A stretch of DNA of 15,475 nt. Source: an uncultured Clostridia bacterium (lineage in GTDB: Bacteria > Bacillota > Clostridia > Christensenellales > Borkfalkiaceae). The notes under the pieces were generated by a model. It worked only from the letters and a program-made list of their open reading frames with translations. It was not told the DNA's origin and did not search any database. Both the position numbers and the translations under genes were made by a program. Shown here piece after piece: positions 6,861 to 13,749 of the stretch (position 1 is the first letter of the stretch; each line of letters begins with the position of its first letter). The stretch covers positions 1-15,475 of the forward strand of contig CAMNIW010000010.1 in NCBI GenBank assembly GCA_946540675.1. Reading direction: 5' to 3'.

Positions 6861-8102
6861 ATGACGCATTTCAAAAGATACGAAAACGGATTAAAATTAG
6901 TCGTTACCGAAATGGCTGAGATGCTTTCGGTAAGCGCGGGCATAATAGTCGGCACGGGAAGTTGCAATGAAGACGAAAAGAACAACGGCATATCCCATTT
7001 TATAGAACACGTGACCTTTAAGGGAACGGATAAGATGAACGCTTTCGAGTTGTCTTCGTCTTTCGACGAGATAGGAAGTCAGGTAAACGCATTTACGTCT
7101 AAGGAGATGACTTGTTATTACGTTAAGAGTACGGTAGCGGCTCTTAAAAGGTCGTTTGAACTCTTGTCTGATATGTTTCTCAATTCGACGTATAAAGCGG
7201 AAGAACTCGAAAAAGAAAAAGGCGTGGTAAAGGAAGAGATCAATATGTCCGCCGACACTCCGGAAGAAGTATGTCTCGATAACCTTTCGGAAGCCTATTT
7301 CGGGAAAAAGGGACTCGGCAGGACGATTTTGGGACCTGCGAAAAACGTTTCGGCGTTCGGCAAATCGGATATAGAAGAATATAGGAAAAAATACTACAAT
7401 TCCGACAACGTAGTTCTCTCTTTTGCCGGTAAGATAACCATGGCGGAAGCCGAAGCTTTGGTCGACGAATACTTCGCACCTTTCGTAAGCGACGGAAAAT
7501 CGGTCGTAAAGTCGGACGAAAGCGGTATAAACGTCGGCAAAATCATAAAGAAAGACAAAGACATAGAGCAAACGCACATAGGACTTGCGTTCGAAGGCGT
7601 AAAATTCGACGGGGAGTATTCCGACGAGTCGGCTCTTCTTAACGTGGTTACGGGATCGGGGATGAGCAGCAGGCTCTTTCAGAAGGTCAGGGAAGAATTA
7701 GGTCTTTGCTATACCGTATATTCGTTCAATTCCGGATATAAAAATCAAGGAACTCTCGCCGTGTACGCGGGGGTAAACCCCGACAATGCGGATAAGGCGA
7801 CAGACGCGATATTCGAAGTCTTGCGAGATATAAAAAATGGCGGCATAACCGACAAGGAATTCGAGCGCGGCAAAGCGCAAATTCTCAGTTCTTTTTCTTT
7901 CGCTCAGGAAAGCACTTCGTCGCAAATGATGCTTTACGGGAAATACCTTTTATTCACGGGCAAAGTGCTCGACCTTCGTGAAAAGATAAAAAAAATAGAA
8001 ACTCTCGACGAAACTGCGGTAAACAAATATCTGCGCACGGTCGATTTCGGCAAATTCAGCGCGTCGGTATACGGCAAAAACGCGAAAAAGGTAAATATAT
8101 AA
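6861..8102 (+). CDS. M16-family zinc metallopeptidase, MlpA (YmxG)-like
   Basis: The 413-residue protein begins with the typical M16 pattern, an LxVxT strand and SxxxGxxVGTGS. The inverted zinc motif HFIEH is at 46-50, and VVKEEI at 122-127 supplies the third metal ligand (E125 or E126) at the spacing expected for HxxEH plus about 76 residues. The C-terminal half has the conserved 'SSRLFQKVREELGLCYTVYS' segment, whose Arg and Tyr bind substrate. The length fits the single-chain bacterial processing-peptidase subfamily, which works as a dimer. No signal peptide is seen, so it is probably cytoplasmic. In B. subtilis the homologue MlpA follows ylxY downstream of pnpA; the pair is kept here without pnpA. 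The upstream gene ends one base before this ATG and holds the GGAG ribosome binding site in its last codons, implying coupled translation. The natural substrate is not known. Confidence 0.87.
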   Translation: MTHFKRYENGLKLVVTEMAEMLSVSAGIIVGTGSCNEDEKNNGISHFIEHVTFKGTDKMNAFELSSSFDEIGSQVNAFTSKEMTCYYVKSTVAALKRSFELLSDMFLNSTYKAEELEKEKGVVKEEINMSADTPEEVCLDNLSEAYFGKKGLGRTILGPAKNVSAFGKSDIEEYRKKYYNSDNVVLSFAGKITMAEAEALVDEYFAPFVSDGKSVVKSDESGINVGKIIKKDKDIEQTHIGLAFEGVKFDGEYSDESALLNVVTGSGMSSRLFQKVREELGLCYTVYSFNSGYKNQGTLAVYAGVNPDNADKATDAIFEVLRDIKNGGITDKEFERGKAQILSSFSFAQESTSSQMMLYGKYLLFTGKVLDLREKIKKIETLDETAVNKYLRTVDFGKFSASVYGKNAKKVNI

Positions 8103-8162
8103 CGAATTGTTCCCGACAACTTTTAACCGTTATAAAGCGATATTATCGTATAGGGGGTACGT

Positions 8163-9341
8163 ATGAAAAATTTTGTATTTGAAAATAAAACAAAGATTTA
8201 TTTCGGGAAAGGACAAATAGAAAATCTCGGAAAAGAAACCGCGAGATTCGGCAAGAAAGTATTGCTCGTCTACGGCGGCGGATCTATAAAGAAAATCGGA
8301 CTTTACGATGAAGTTATCGGCAGACTGAACGACTTCGGACTTACCGTGTACGAACTTGCCGGGGTAGAGCCTAATCCGAGACACACCACCGTAAATAAGG
8401 GCGCGGCTATATGTAAAAAGGAAAGGATAGACGTTTTGCTTGCCGTCGGCGGCGGCTCCGTTATCGACGCGACTAAGGCTATTGCCGCCGCGGCAAAGTA
8501 TGAAGGAACCGACTGTTGGGATCTCGTTTCCGGCAAAGCGTCGGTAAAGGAGACTTTGCCTATAATTACGGTTCTTACCTTGTCGGCGACGGGTTCCGAA
8601 ATGGATGGCGGTTGCGTCATAAGCAATATGGATACCAACGAAAAACTCGGTTATTTTGCGCCGGATAATAATCCCGACGTGTCTTTTCTCGATCCGACGT
8701 ATACATATTCGGTAAGCGCTTATCAAACGGCTTCGGGCAGCGCGGATATAATGTCGCACGTTTTCGACGTCGCGTATTTCACGACTTCGGATCAAATGGA
8801 TATGCTTTTGAGAGTGCAGGAAGAAGTGCTTAAAACCGTCGTCAGATTTGCTCCGATAGCGATAAAAAATCCCGAGAACTACGAAGCGAGAGCAAATCTT
8901 ATGTGGGCTTCGTCCTGGGCGCTTAACGGCTTTATATACGACGGGCTTCGTCAAAGCGCGGCGTGCCACGCGATGGAGCACGAACTTTCCGCTTTTTACG
9001 ATATAACTCACGGACACGGACTTGCTATATTGACTCCGAGATGGCTCAGATACGTCCTTGACGAAAAGACCGCGCCGCGAATAAAGAGATTCGGCGTAAA
9101 CGTATTCGGAATAGATCGGACTTTAAGCGATTCAGACGGCGCCGACGCCTCGATAACGGCGCTTGAAAATTTCTATTTCGTCACGCTCGGATTAAAGAGC
9201 AGGCTTTCGGATCTCGGTATCGACGATAAGAATTTTAAGATCATGGCTGAAAAAGCGTGCAAGGTAAGGGGCGGAAGTCTTCAGGGATTTGCAACTCTTT
9301 ATCCTTCCGACGTTGAAAAGATATACAGGCTTTGTCTATAA
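8163..9341 (+). CDS. Iron-containing alcohol dehydrogenase, butanol dehydrogenase type
   Basis: This 392-residue group III alcohol dehydrogenase closely follows clostridial BdhA/BdhB and B. subtilis YugJ. Shared stretches include the N-terminal TKIYFGKGQI, VYGGGSIKK, GVEPNPR, the nucleotide-binding AVGGGSVID at 94-102, LTLSATGSEMD and EARANLMWASSWALNG. The metal ligands expected from this family are D195 and H199 (SADIMSH), H269 and H283 (ITHGHG). It should reduce aldehydes to alcohols with NADPH or NADH in fermentation; butyraldehyde is the family's named substrate, but specificity cannot be read here. The start ATG has AGGGGG upstream at 8152-8157. A weak promoter may exist in the 60-base gap (TTGTTC at 8107-8112, TTATAA at 8130-8135, 17 apart), suggesting independent transcription from the M16 gene. 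A strong hairpin follows the stop. Confidence 0.92.
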   Translation: MKNFVFENKTKIYFGKGQIENLGKETARFGKKVLLVYGGGSIKKIGLYDEVIGRLNDFGLTVYELAGVEPNPRHTTVNKGAAICKKERIDVLLAVGGGSVIDATKAIAAAAKYEGTDCWDLVSGKASVKETLPIITVLTLSATGSEMDGGCVISNMDTNEKLGYFAPDNNPDVSFLDPTYTYSVSAYQTASGSADIMSHVFDVAYFTTSDQMDMLLRVQEEVLKTVVRFAPIAIKNPENYEARANLMWASSWALNGFIYDGLRQSAACHAMEHELSAFYDITHGHGLAILTPRWLRYVLDEKTAPRIKRFGVNVFGIDRTLSDSDGADASITALENFYFVTLGLKSRLSDLGIDDKNFKIMAEKACKVRGGSLQGFATLYPSDVEKIYRLCL

Positions 9342-9360
9342 AAAACAAAAGATAAAAGAA

Positions 9361-9408
9361 GCCCGCTGTTTTCGCAAAAGCGAAAACAGCGGGCTGAATT
9401 TTTTATTT
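9361..9408. terminator. Bidirectional intrinsic terminator between the alcohol dehydrogenase gene and groEL
   Basis: A perfect 15-bp stem (9361-9375 with 9380-9394) closes an AAAA loop. On the plus strand it is followed by AATTTTTTATTT (9397-9408), ending the alcohol dehydrogenase transcript. On the minus strand the bases beyond it read TTCTTTTATCTTTT, giving a usable T-rich tract for the converging groES-groEL transcript. Confidence 0.92.
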
Positions 9409-9466
9409 CAATAATTCTTAACGGAACGGTGTTTTTTACCGTACCTTTTTGGTTTGTCGGACGTTA

Positions 9467-11095
9467 TCAATACATTCCGCCCATTCCCTGTCCGCCTTGC
9501 GGCATCGGTTGAACGGGTTCGGGAATATCGGTTACGATACTCTCGGTAGTAAGAAGGGTAGACGCTATGGACGCGGCGTTTTGAAGCGCGGAACGGGTGA
9601 CCTTGGTCGGGTCGATTATTCCGTTGGCGACCATATCGACGTATTCGTTTTTGTATGCGTCGAAGCCGTAGTTTGCCTTTTTACTTCTCAAAATATTGTT
9701 GAGAATTACCGAACCGTCGAGTCCGGCGTTTGCCGCTATTTGTCTTATGGGTTCTTCGATCGCTCTCAAAATGATCTCGGCGCCGGTCTTTTCGTCTCCC
9801 GAAAGTTTTGCGATAAGCGCTTTTATTTGCGGGATAGCGACTAAAAGGGCAGTTCCGCCTCCGGGGACAATACCTTCTTCAACGGCGGCTCTCGTAGCGG
9901 CGAGTGCGTCTTCTATTCTGAGTTTCTTTTCCTTCATTTCGACTTCGGTCGCCGCGCCTACGTTTATTACCGCGACGCCGCCGGCGAGTTTTGCAAGTCT
10001 TTCCTGAAGTTTTTCCCTGTCGTAATCCGAAGTCGTTTCGGCGATTTGGGCCTTTATCGACTGAATTCTCGATTTGATCGCTTCGGGATCTCCGCCGCCG
10101 TCCACTATGACGGTGTTATCCTTGTCGACTTTGACCTGTCCTGCCTTGCCGAGCATATCGGGAGTGAAGTCCTTGAATTCGATTCCGAGTTCGGAAGAAA
10201 CGACCTGTCCGCCGGTAAGTATCGCTATATCTTCGAGCATAGCTTTTCTTCTGTCTCCGAATCCGGGGGCTTTGACCGCGACGCAGTTGAATACGCCTTT
10301 GAGTTTGTTCACGACGAGAGCGGCAAGCGCGTCGCCTTCGACTTCTTCGGCGATTATAAGAAGTTTTTGCCCCTGTTGAGCGATGGGCTCGATGACGGGG
10401 AGTATTTCCTGTATGGAAGAAATTTTCTTATCGGTTATAAGTATTACAGGGTTGTCGTAAACGGCGACCATCTTGTCGGTGTCGGTCACCATATAGGCGG
10501 AAGCATAACCCCTGTCGAAAGACATTCCGTCAACCGTGGTGAGTTCGGTCTTCATCGTCTTGCTTTCCTGAATGGTTATAACGCCGTCTTTGCCGACTTT
10601 ATCCATTGCGTCGGATATAAGGGCGCCTATCGTCTCGTCCCCCGCGGAAATCGAAGCGACCTGCGCTATTGCGGTTTTGGATTCTACGGGTTTGCTTATG
10701 TTTTTAAGTTCTTCTACGGTAACGTCCACGGCTTTTTGTATTCCTTTTTTAAGGACTATCGGATTTGCTCCCGCCGCGAGATTTTTAAGACCTTCTTTAA
10801 TCATTGCCTGTGCGAGTACGACGGCGGTAGTGGTGCCGTCGCCCGCCACGTCGTTGGTTTTAGTCGAAACTTCTTTTACGAGTTGCGCGCCCATATTCTC
10901 AAACGGATCTTTGAGTTCGATTTCTTTCGCAATGGTAACGCCGTCGTTGGTTATAAGCGGTGCGCCGTATTTCTTGTCGAGAACGACGTTTCTTCCTTTG
11001 GGTCCGAGAGTTATTTTAACTGTATCGGCAAGCGTATTTACGCCCGCTTCCAGGGCTTTTCTTGCATCTTCTCCGTATTTGATTTGTTTAGCCAT
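9467..11095 (-). CDS. groL: Chaperonin GroEL (Hsp60)
   Basis: The 542-residue protein is a standard GroEL, the 14-subunit ATP-driven folding chamber of the cytoplasm. It starts MAKQIKYGEDAR and contains the ATP-site motifs TLGPKGRNVVLDKK and DVAGDGTTTA, the apical-domain stretch PGFGDRRKAMLEDIA, and the equatorial GGGTALL. The end is the flexible Gly/Met-rich tail GGQGMGGMY. No truncation or unusual replacement is seen. ATG at 11095 was chosen, not the in-frame GTG at 11104, because AAGGAG precedes it with 8-base spacing and it matches the universal GroEL N-terminus. It lies 19 bases after groES in the same operon and shares its CIRCE-controlled promoter. A bidirectional hairpin about 70 bases past the stop ends the operon. 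Confidence 0.99.
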   Translation of the reverse strand: MAKQIKYGEDARKALEAGVNTLADTVKITLGPKGRNVVLDKKYGAPLITNDGVTIAKEIELKDPFENMGAQLVKEVSTKTNDVAGDGTTTAVVLAQAMIKEGLKNLAAGANPIVLKKGIQKAVDVTVEELKNISKPVESKTAIAQVASISAGDETIGALISDAMDKVGKDGVITIQESKTMKTELTTVDGMSFDRGYASAYMVTDTDKMVAVYDNPVILITDKKISSIQEILPVIEPIAQQGQKLLIIAEEVEGDALAALVVNKLKGVFNCVAVKAPGFGDRRKAMLEDIAILTGGQVVSSELGIEFKDFTPDMLGKAGQVKVDKDNTVIVDGGGDPEAIKSRIQSIKAQIAETTSDYDREKLQERLAKLAGGVAVINVGAATEVEMKEKKLRIEDALAATRAAVEEGIVPGGGTALLVAIPQIKALIAKLSGDEKTGAEIILRAIEEPIRQIAANAGLDGSVILNNILRSKKANYGFDAYKNEYVDMVANGIIDPTKVTRSALQNAASIASTLLTTESIVTDIPEPVQPMPQGGQGMGGMY

Positions 11096-11114
11096 AATAA
11101 ACACTCCTTATATA

Positions 11115-11399
11115 TTATTCTATAACGGCGATAATGTCCGATTGACGTATAAGCGTAACTTCTTCGCCGTCTACTTTGATTTTAGTTCCCATATCCGCGG
11201 GGAAAAGAACGGTATCGCCGACTTTTACCTGCATAACGATATCTTTTCCGTACATCATTCCGCCCATACCGACCGCAGTTACTTTTGCGGTCACGTATTT
11301 ATCCGCGGCGGCGGACGGTAAAAACAATCCGCCCGCGGTTTTATCCTGTTTTTCCTTTACATCGACTATTACGTTGTCGAATAACGGTTTAATATTCAT
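11115..11399 (-). CDS. groS: Co-chaperonin GroES (Hsp10)
   Basis: The 94-residue protein is the normal GroES length. It forms the heptameric lid of the GroEL chamber. The N-terminal PLFDNVIVDV strand is followed by the mobile loop at about 16-32, with the GroEL-contacting hydrophobic tripeptide LFL in GGLFLP. The roof-loop and C-terminal parts (VKVGDTVLFP, GTKIKVDGEEVTLIRQSDIIAVIE) are typical. The ATG is preceded by GGAGG with 6-base spacing. It is the first gene of the groES-groEL operon, with promoter and CIRCE operator just upstream. Confidence 0.98.
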   Translation of the reverse strand: MNIKPLFDNVIVDVKEKQDKTAGGLFLPSAAADKYVTAKVTAVGMGGMMYGKDIVMQVKVGDTVLFPADMGTKIKVDGEEVTLIRQSDIIAVIE

Positions 11400-11421
11400 A
11401 TTTTGCCTCCATGAGTTTTTG

Positions 11422-11448
11422 TTAGCACTCTCACTTGTCGACTGCTAA
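11422..11448 (-). promoter_or_regulatory. CIRCE operator (HrcA binding site) of groES-groEL
   Basis: The inverted repeat TTAGCACTC-N9-GACTGCTAA matches the CIRCE consensus (TTAGCACTC-N9-GAGTGCTAA) in 17 of 18 arm positions; the one mismatch is C instead of G at 11442. It sits just downstream of the -10 box, where bound HrcA would block transcription at normal temperature. hrcA itself is not in the window. Confidence 0.95.
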
Positions 11449-11453
11449 TTTAT

Positions 11454-11481
11454 ATTATAGCCGACAATAAAAATTTGTCAA
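11454..11481 (-). promoter_or_regulatory. SigA promoter of groES-groEL
   Basis: Read on the minus strand, the perfect -35 box TTGACA (11481-11476) and perfect -10 box TATAAT (11459-11454) are 16 bases apart. Transcription should start near 11447, inside the CIRCE element, as in other HrcA-controlled operons. Confidence 0.92.
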
Positions 11482-11559
11482 TAGTTTTATGGTGGTTTAA
11501 CGTAAAATTTTTTGTTTTTCTTCAAAAAAAGACTTATGTTTGAAAATTGAGCAAATTTA

Positions 11560-11588
11560 TTGCCAAATCCGACATTATATGGTAAAAT
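11560..11588 (+). promoter_or_regulatory. Probable SigA promoter of the dCMP deaminase operon
   Basis: TTGCCA at 11560-11565 and TAAAAT at 11583-11588 are exactly 17 bases apart, in the gap that separates the divergent groES and dCMP deaminase genes. The predicted leader is about 45 bases and contains a GAGGT ribosome binding site at 11628-11632. Confidence 0.6.
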
Positions 11589-11639
11589 AACTTGGTGAAG
11601 AGACCGCTTTTACGGCGGACGTGATGTGAGGTATAATAT

Positions 11640-12101
11640 ATGGATAAATGGGATAAGCGGTTTGTCGATATGTCCGAACTCGTCGCTTCTTGGTCGAGTT
11701 GTTTTCAGGAAAACAGGCAGGTCGGTGCGGTTATCGTCAAAGACAAGAGAATAATGACGACAGGCTATAACGGCGCTCCGAGCGGGATAGAGAGTTGTAA
11801 GTCGAAGCAGAGATGTATACGCAGAGAATACAATATCCCCAGCGGAACAAAACTTGAAATGTGTTATGCAGTCCACGCCGAGCAAAACGCGATTGCGCAG
11901 GCGGCGAAACTCGGTATATCCGTAGAAGGCGCGACGCTGTATTGTACGCATCAACCGTGCGTGATATGCGCTAAAATAATAATAAATTCGGGTATAAAAC
12001 GCATAGTATATAAAAACGGTTATCCGGACGAGTTTTCGCGTCAACTTATGAAAGAAGCGAACGTAGAACTCGTAAAATATGAAGATAAGGAGACGGAATA
12101 A
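11640..12101 (+). CDS. comEB: dCMP deaminase (ComEB family)
   Basis: The 153-residue zinc enzyme belongs to the cytidine/deoxycytidylate deaminase family. The catalytic motif HAEQNAI at 79-85 holds zinc ligand H79 and proton-shuttle E81, and PCVICAK at 106-112 supplies zinc ligands C107 and C110. The N-terminal part has GAVIVKD and TGYNGAPSG, the substrate-binding segment typical of dCMP deaminases, and an extra Cys-rich stretch (C53, C59) seen in the dCMP type but not in tRNA or cytidine deaminases. It converts dCMP to dUMP, feeding thymidylate synthesis. The start has GAGGT seven bases upstream. Its TAA overlaps the ATG of the next gene by one base, so it heads a coupled three-gene run. The name comEB follows B. 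subtilis; no competence genes are nearby. Confidence 0.92.
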   Translation: MDKWDKRFVDMSELVASWSSCFQENRQVGAVIVKDKRIMTTGYNGAPSGIESCKSKQRCIRREYNIPSGTKLEMCYAVHAEQNAIAQAAKLGISVEGATLYCTHQPCVICAKIIINSGIKRIVYKNGYPDEFSRQLMKEANVELVKYEDKETE

Positions 12102-12376
12102 TGGCGGTAGATAACGGAAACGTAATGACGGTCGTCGATGAAGACGGCAACGAAAAGGAACTCGAAATACTTTTTACTTATCACTCTGACGAATATAATA
12201 AAGATTACGTCGTGTTTTTCAGTGACGATGAAGAAGACGAAGTTTCGGCGGCTATATACGTAGAGCACGACGACGAAAGCGGCGAACTTCTCGAAATAGA
12301 AGACGACGCCGAGTGGGAAATGATAGAGAAAGTTCTCGATGATTACGAATATGACGGAGATGACGACGATGAATAA
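12101..12376 (+). CDS. DUF1292 (YrzB-like) acidic protein of unknown function
   Basis: This 91-residue protein is extremely acidic: Asp and Glu make up roughly 40 percent of residues, and it ends in YDGDDDDE. The layout 'VVDEDGNEKELEILFTY' followed by a short beta-strand and Asp/Glu cluster (FFSDDEEDE), then IYVEHDDESGELLEIED and a C-terminal helix, matches the DUF1292/YrzB family common in Bacillota. In B. subtilis yrzB lies with the Holliday junction resolvase gene yrrK; here it is instead between dCMP deaminase and a cyclophilin, overlapping both (1 base at its start, 8 bases at its end). The family's function is not established. AAGGAGAC at 12087-12094 serves as the ribosome binding site, inside the preceding gene. 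There is no signal peptide or membrane segment, so it is cytoplasmic. Confidence 0.88.
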   Translation: MAVDNGNVMTVVDEDGNEKELEILFTYHSDEYNKDYVVFFSDDEEDEVSAAIYVEHDDESGELLEIEDDAEWEMIEKVLDDYEYDGDDDDE

Positions 12377-12890
12377 TAATCCGATAGTCACTTTTGAAAT
12401 GGAAGACGGTTCCGCCTTTTCGGTCGAACTCTATCCCGAAGTTGCGCCGAATACGGTAAACAACTTTATTTCGCTCGTAAAAAGGGGATATTATAACGGA
12501 CTGAAGTTTCATAGGGTAATAGAAGGTTTTATGATACAGGGCGGCGACCCGAAAGGAAACGGAACGGGCGGTCCCGGTTATACTATACGCGGTGAATTTA
12601 CGAAAAACGGATTCAGAAACGACCTTAAACACAAAAGGGGAGTTATCTCGATGGCAAGGTCTATGATGCCGAACAGCGCGGGTTCGCAATTCTTTATCAT
12701 GCACGCCGACGCGCCGCATCTCGACGGCAGTTACGCGGCTTTCGGTATGGTTGTCGACGGAATGGACGTGATAGATAAAATCGCTTCGGTCAACGTCGAT
12801 TATAACGATATGCCGCTTAAAGATCAAATTATGAAATCGGTTACGGTCGATACTTGCGGAGAAGAGTACGAAGAGCCGGAAAAGTATTGA
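12369..12890 (+). CDS. Cyclophilin-type peptidyl-prolyl cis-trans isomerase
   Basis: The 173-residue protein is a compact single-domain cyclophilin that speeds proline isomerisation during folding. The active-site signature is clear: FHRV at 47-50 with catalytic R49, GFMIQGGDP at 53-61 with Q57, then GSQFFI at 105-110 and HLDGSYAAFG at 118-127. There is no signal peptide or lipobox, so it is cytoplasmic. ATG at 12369 is preferred over in-frame upstream codons because GGAG at 12356-12359 is 9 bases away and the resulting N-terminus (MNNNPIVTFEMEDG) is typical; earlier starts would add codons read from DUF1292 sequence. It overlaps the DUF1292 gene by 8 bases. The C-terminal tail is acidic (GEEYEEPEKY). 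Confidence 0.94.
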   Translation: MNNNPIVTFEMEDGSAFSVELYPEVAPNTVNNFISLVKRGYYNGLKFHRVIEGFMIQGGDPKGNGTGGPGYTIRGEFTKNGFRNDLKHKRGVISMARSMMPNSAGSQFFIMHADAPHLDGSYAAFGMVVDGMDVIDKIASVNVDYNDMPLKDQIMKSVTVDTCGEEYEEPEKY

Positions 12891-12957
12891 GCGGTCCGGC
12901 TTGTCGGAAATTTTGTTTATGGCGCGGCATATTATACCATAACGGAGTTTTGGGTAT

Positions 12958-13749
12958 ATGCGGTTTGCCGATTTTCACAGTGATATTTTGACCGATAAAA
13001 ATTTCAGCGGTCTTCCCGATAACTATGGCGGAGATCTTACCGTCGTAACGGCGATATTCAGGGGAGACGCCCGACTTTCAGACGTCGTTTCGCTTGCGGA
13101 TAAGTCTGATATCGTCGCGTTTGAAGACGTCGGATATGAAGATTTTTCGTTGGACGCGATCTCGTCGACAAATCCGGCGTACGTAGGTATTACATGGAAC
13201 GGTGAAAACCGTTTCGGATACGGCTGTAATTACACGTTCGGTCTTAAAGAAGAAGGGAAGAGTCTTATAAAATCGCTCAACGCTTGCGGGATCCCTGTGG
13301 ATACCGCTCATATATCCAAGGGCGGCTTTTACGATATTATCGATCTCGCCGACAGCGTTGTCGATTCACACACGTGCTTTAGCGGCGCGTTCAGTCACAA
13401 ACGGAATATCGACGATGAACAGATCGGGCTGATAATCGAGCGGGAAGGAATAATCGGCGTGACGATGTGCGGATATTTTATGACGGACGGAAAAGTTTGC
13501 AAAATATCCGATTTTATGAGTCAAATTGATTATTTTTCTCAAAAGTTCGGCGTAGATAATCTGGCTGTCGGAACCGATTTTTTCGGAACGGATTTTTTGC
13601 CCTGTACAAACGGCGATTACGCGTTTTTCGACGAAGCGGCATATTCGCTTTACGGTATGGGATATACCGATTCGGACGTTGATAAGATTTTTTATAAAAA
13701 CCTTAGCGGTTTTTTGGAGAAGAGATATGGAAGAACAAATCAACTATAA
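12958..13749 (+). CDS. M19 (renal dipeptidase-like) zinc dipeptidase, short form
   Basis: The 263-residue protein belongs to the membrane/renal dipeptidase family. All metal-site residues of the family can be placed: H7 and D9 in DFHSD, E56 bridging the two metals, H118 in DTAHIS, H138 in DSHTC, and D207 in GTDFFG; R149 in HKRNIDDEQ is the substrate-binding arginine. LTWNGEN-type sequence (ITWNGENRFGYG, 78-89) is typical of Clostridia members. It is shorter than common M19 enzymes, which have over 300 residues, mainly because the stretch between D9 and E56 is compact. It should cleave dipeptides, including D-amino-acid ones. There is no signal peptide, so it is probably cytoplasmic. ATG at 12958 follows GGAG at 12944-12947. 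Its 3' end overlaps purB by 23 bases. Confidence 0.88.
   Translation: MRFADFHSDILTDKNFSGLPDNYGGDLTVVTAIFRGDARLSDVVSLADKSDIVAFEDVGYEDFSLDAISSTNPAYVGITWNGENRFGYGCNYTFGLKEEGKSLIKSLNACGIPVDTAHISKGGFYDIIDLADSVVDSHTCFSGAFSHKRNIDDEQIGLIIEREGIIGVTMCGYFMTDGKVCKISDFMSQIDYFSQKFGVDNLAVGTDFFGTDFLPCTNGDYAFFDEAAYSLYGMGYTDSDVDKIFYKNLSGFLEKRYGRTNQL

Noticed and set aside
9424..9446. Small hairpin (ACGGT...ACCGT) just after the groEL stop
   Set aside because: Its stem is only 4-5 bp. The 15-bp bidirectional hairpin at 9361-9394 explains termination better.
10046..11125. A 359-codon plus-strand open frame opposite groEL
   Set aside because: groEL is unmistakable on the minus strand. The opposite frame has no ribosome binding site or known motif and a Phe/Gly/Tyr-rich composition typical of an antisense shadow.
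12917..12942. Short inverted repeat TTATGG-N14-CCATAA before the dipeptidase gene
   Set aside because: Six-base AT-rich arms this far apart are expected by chance, and no -35/-10 pair with good spacing lies beside it.
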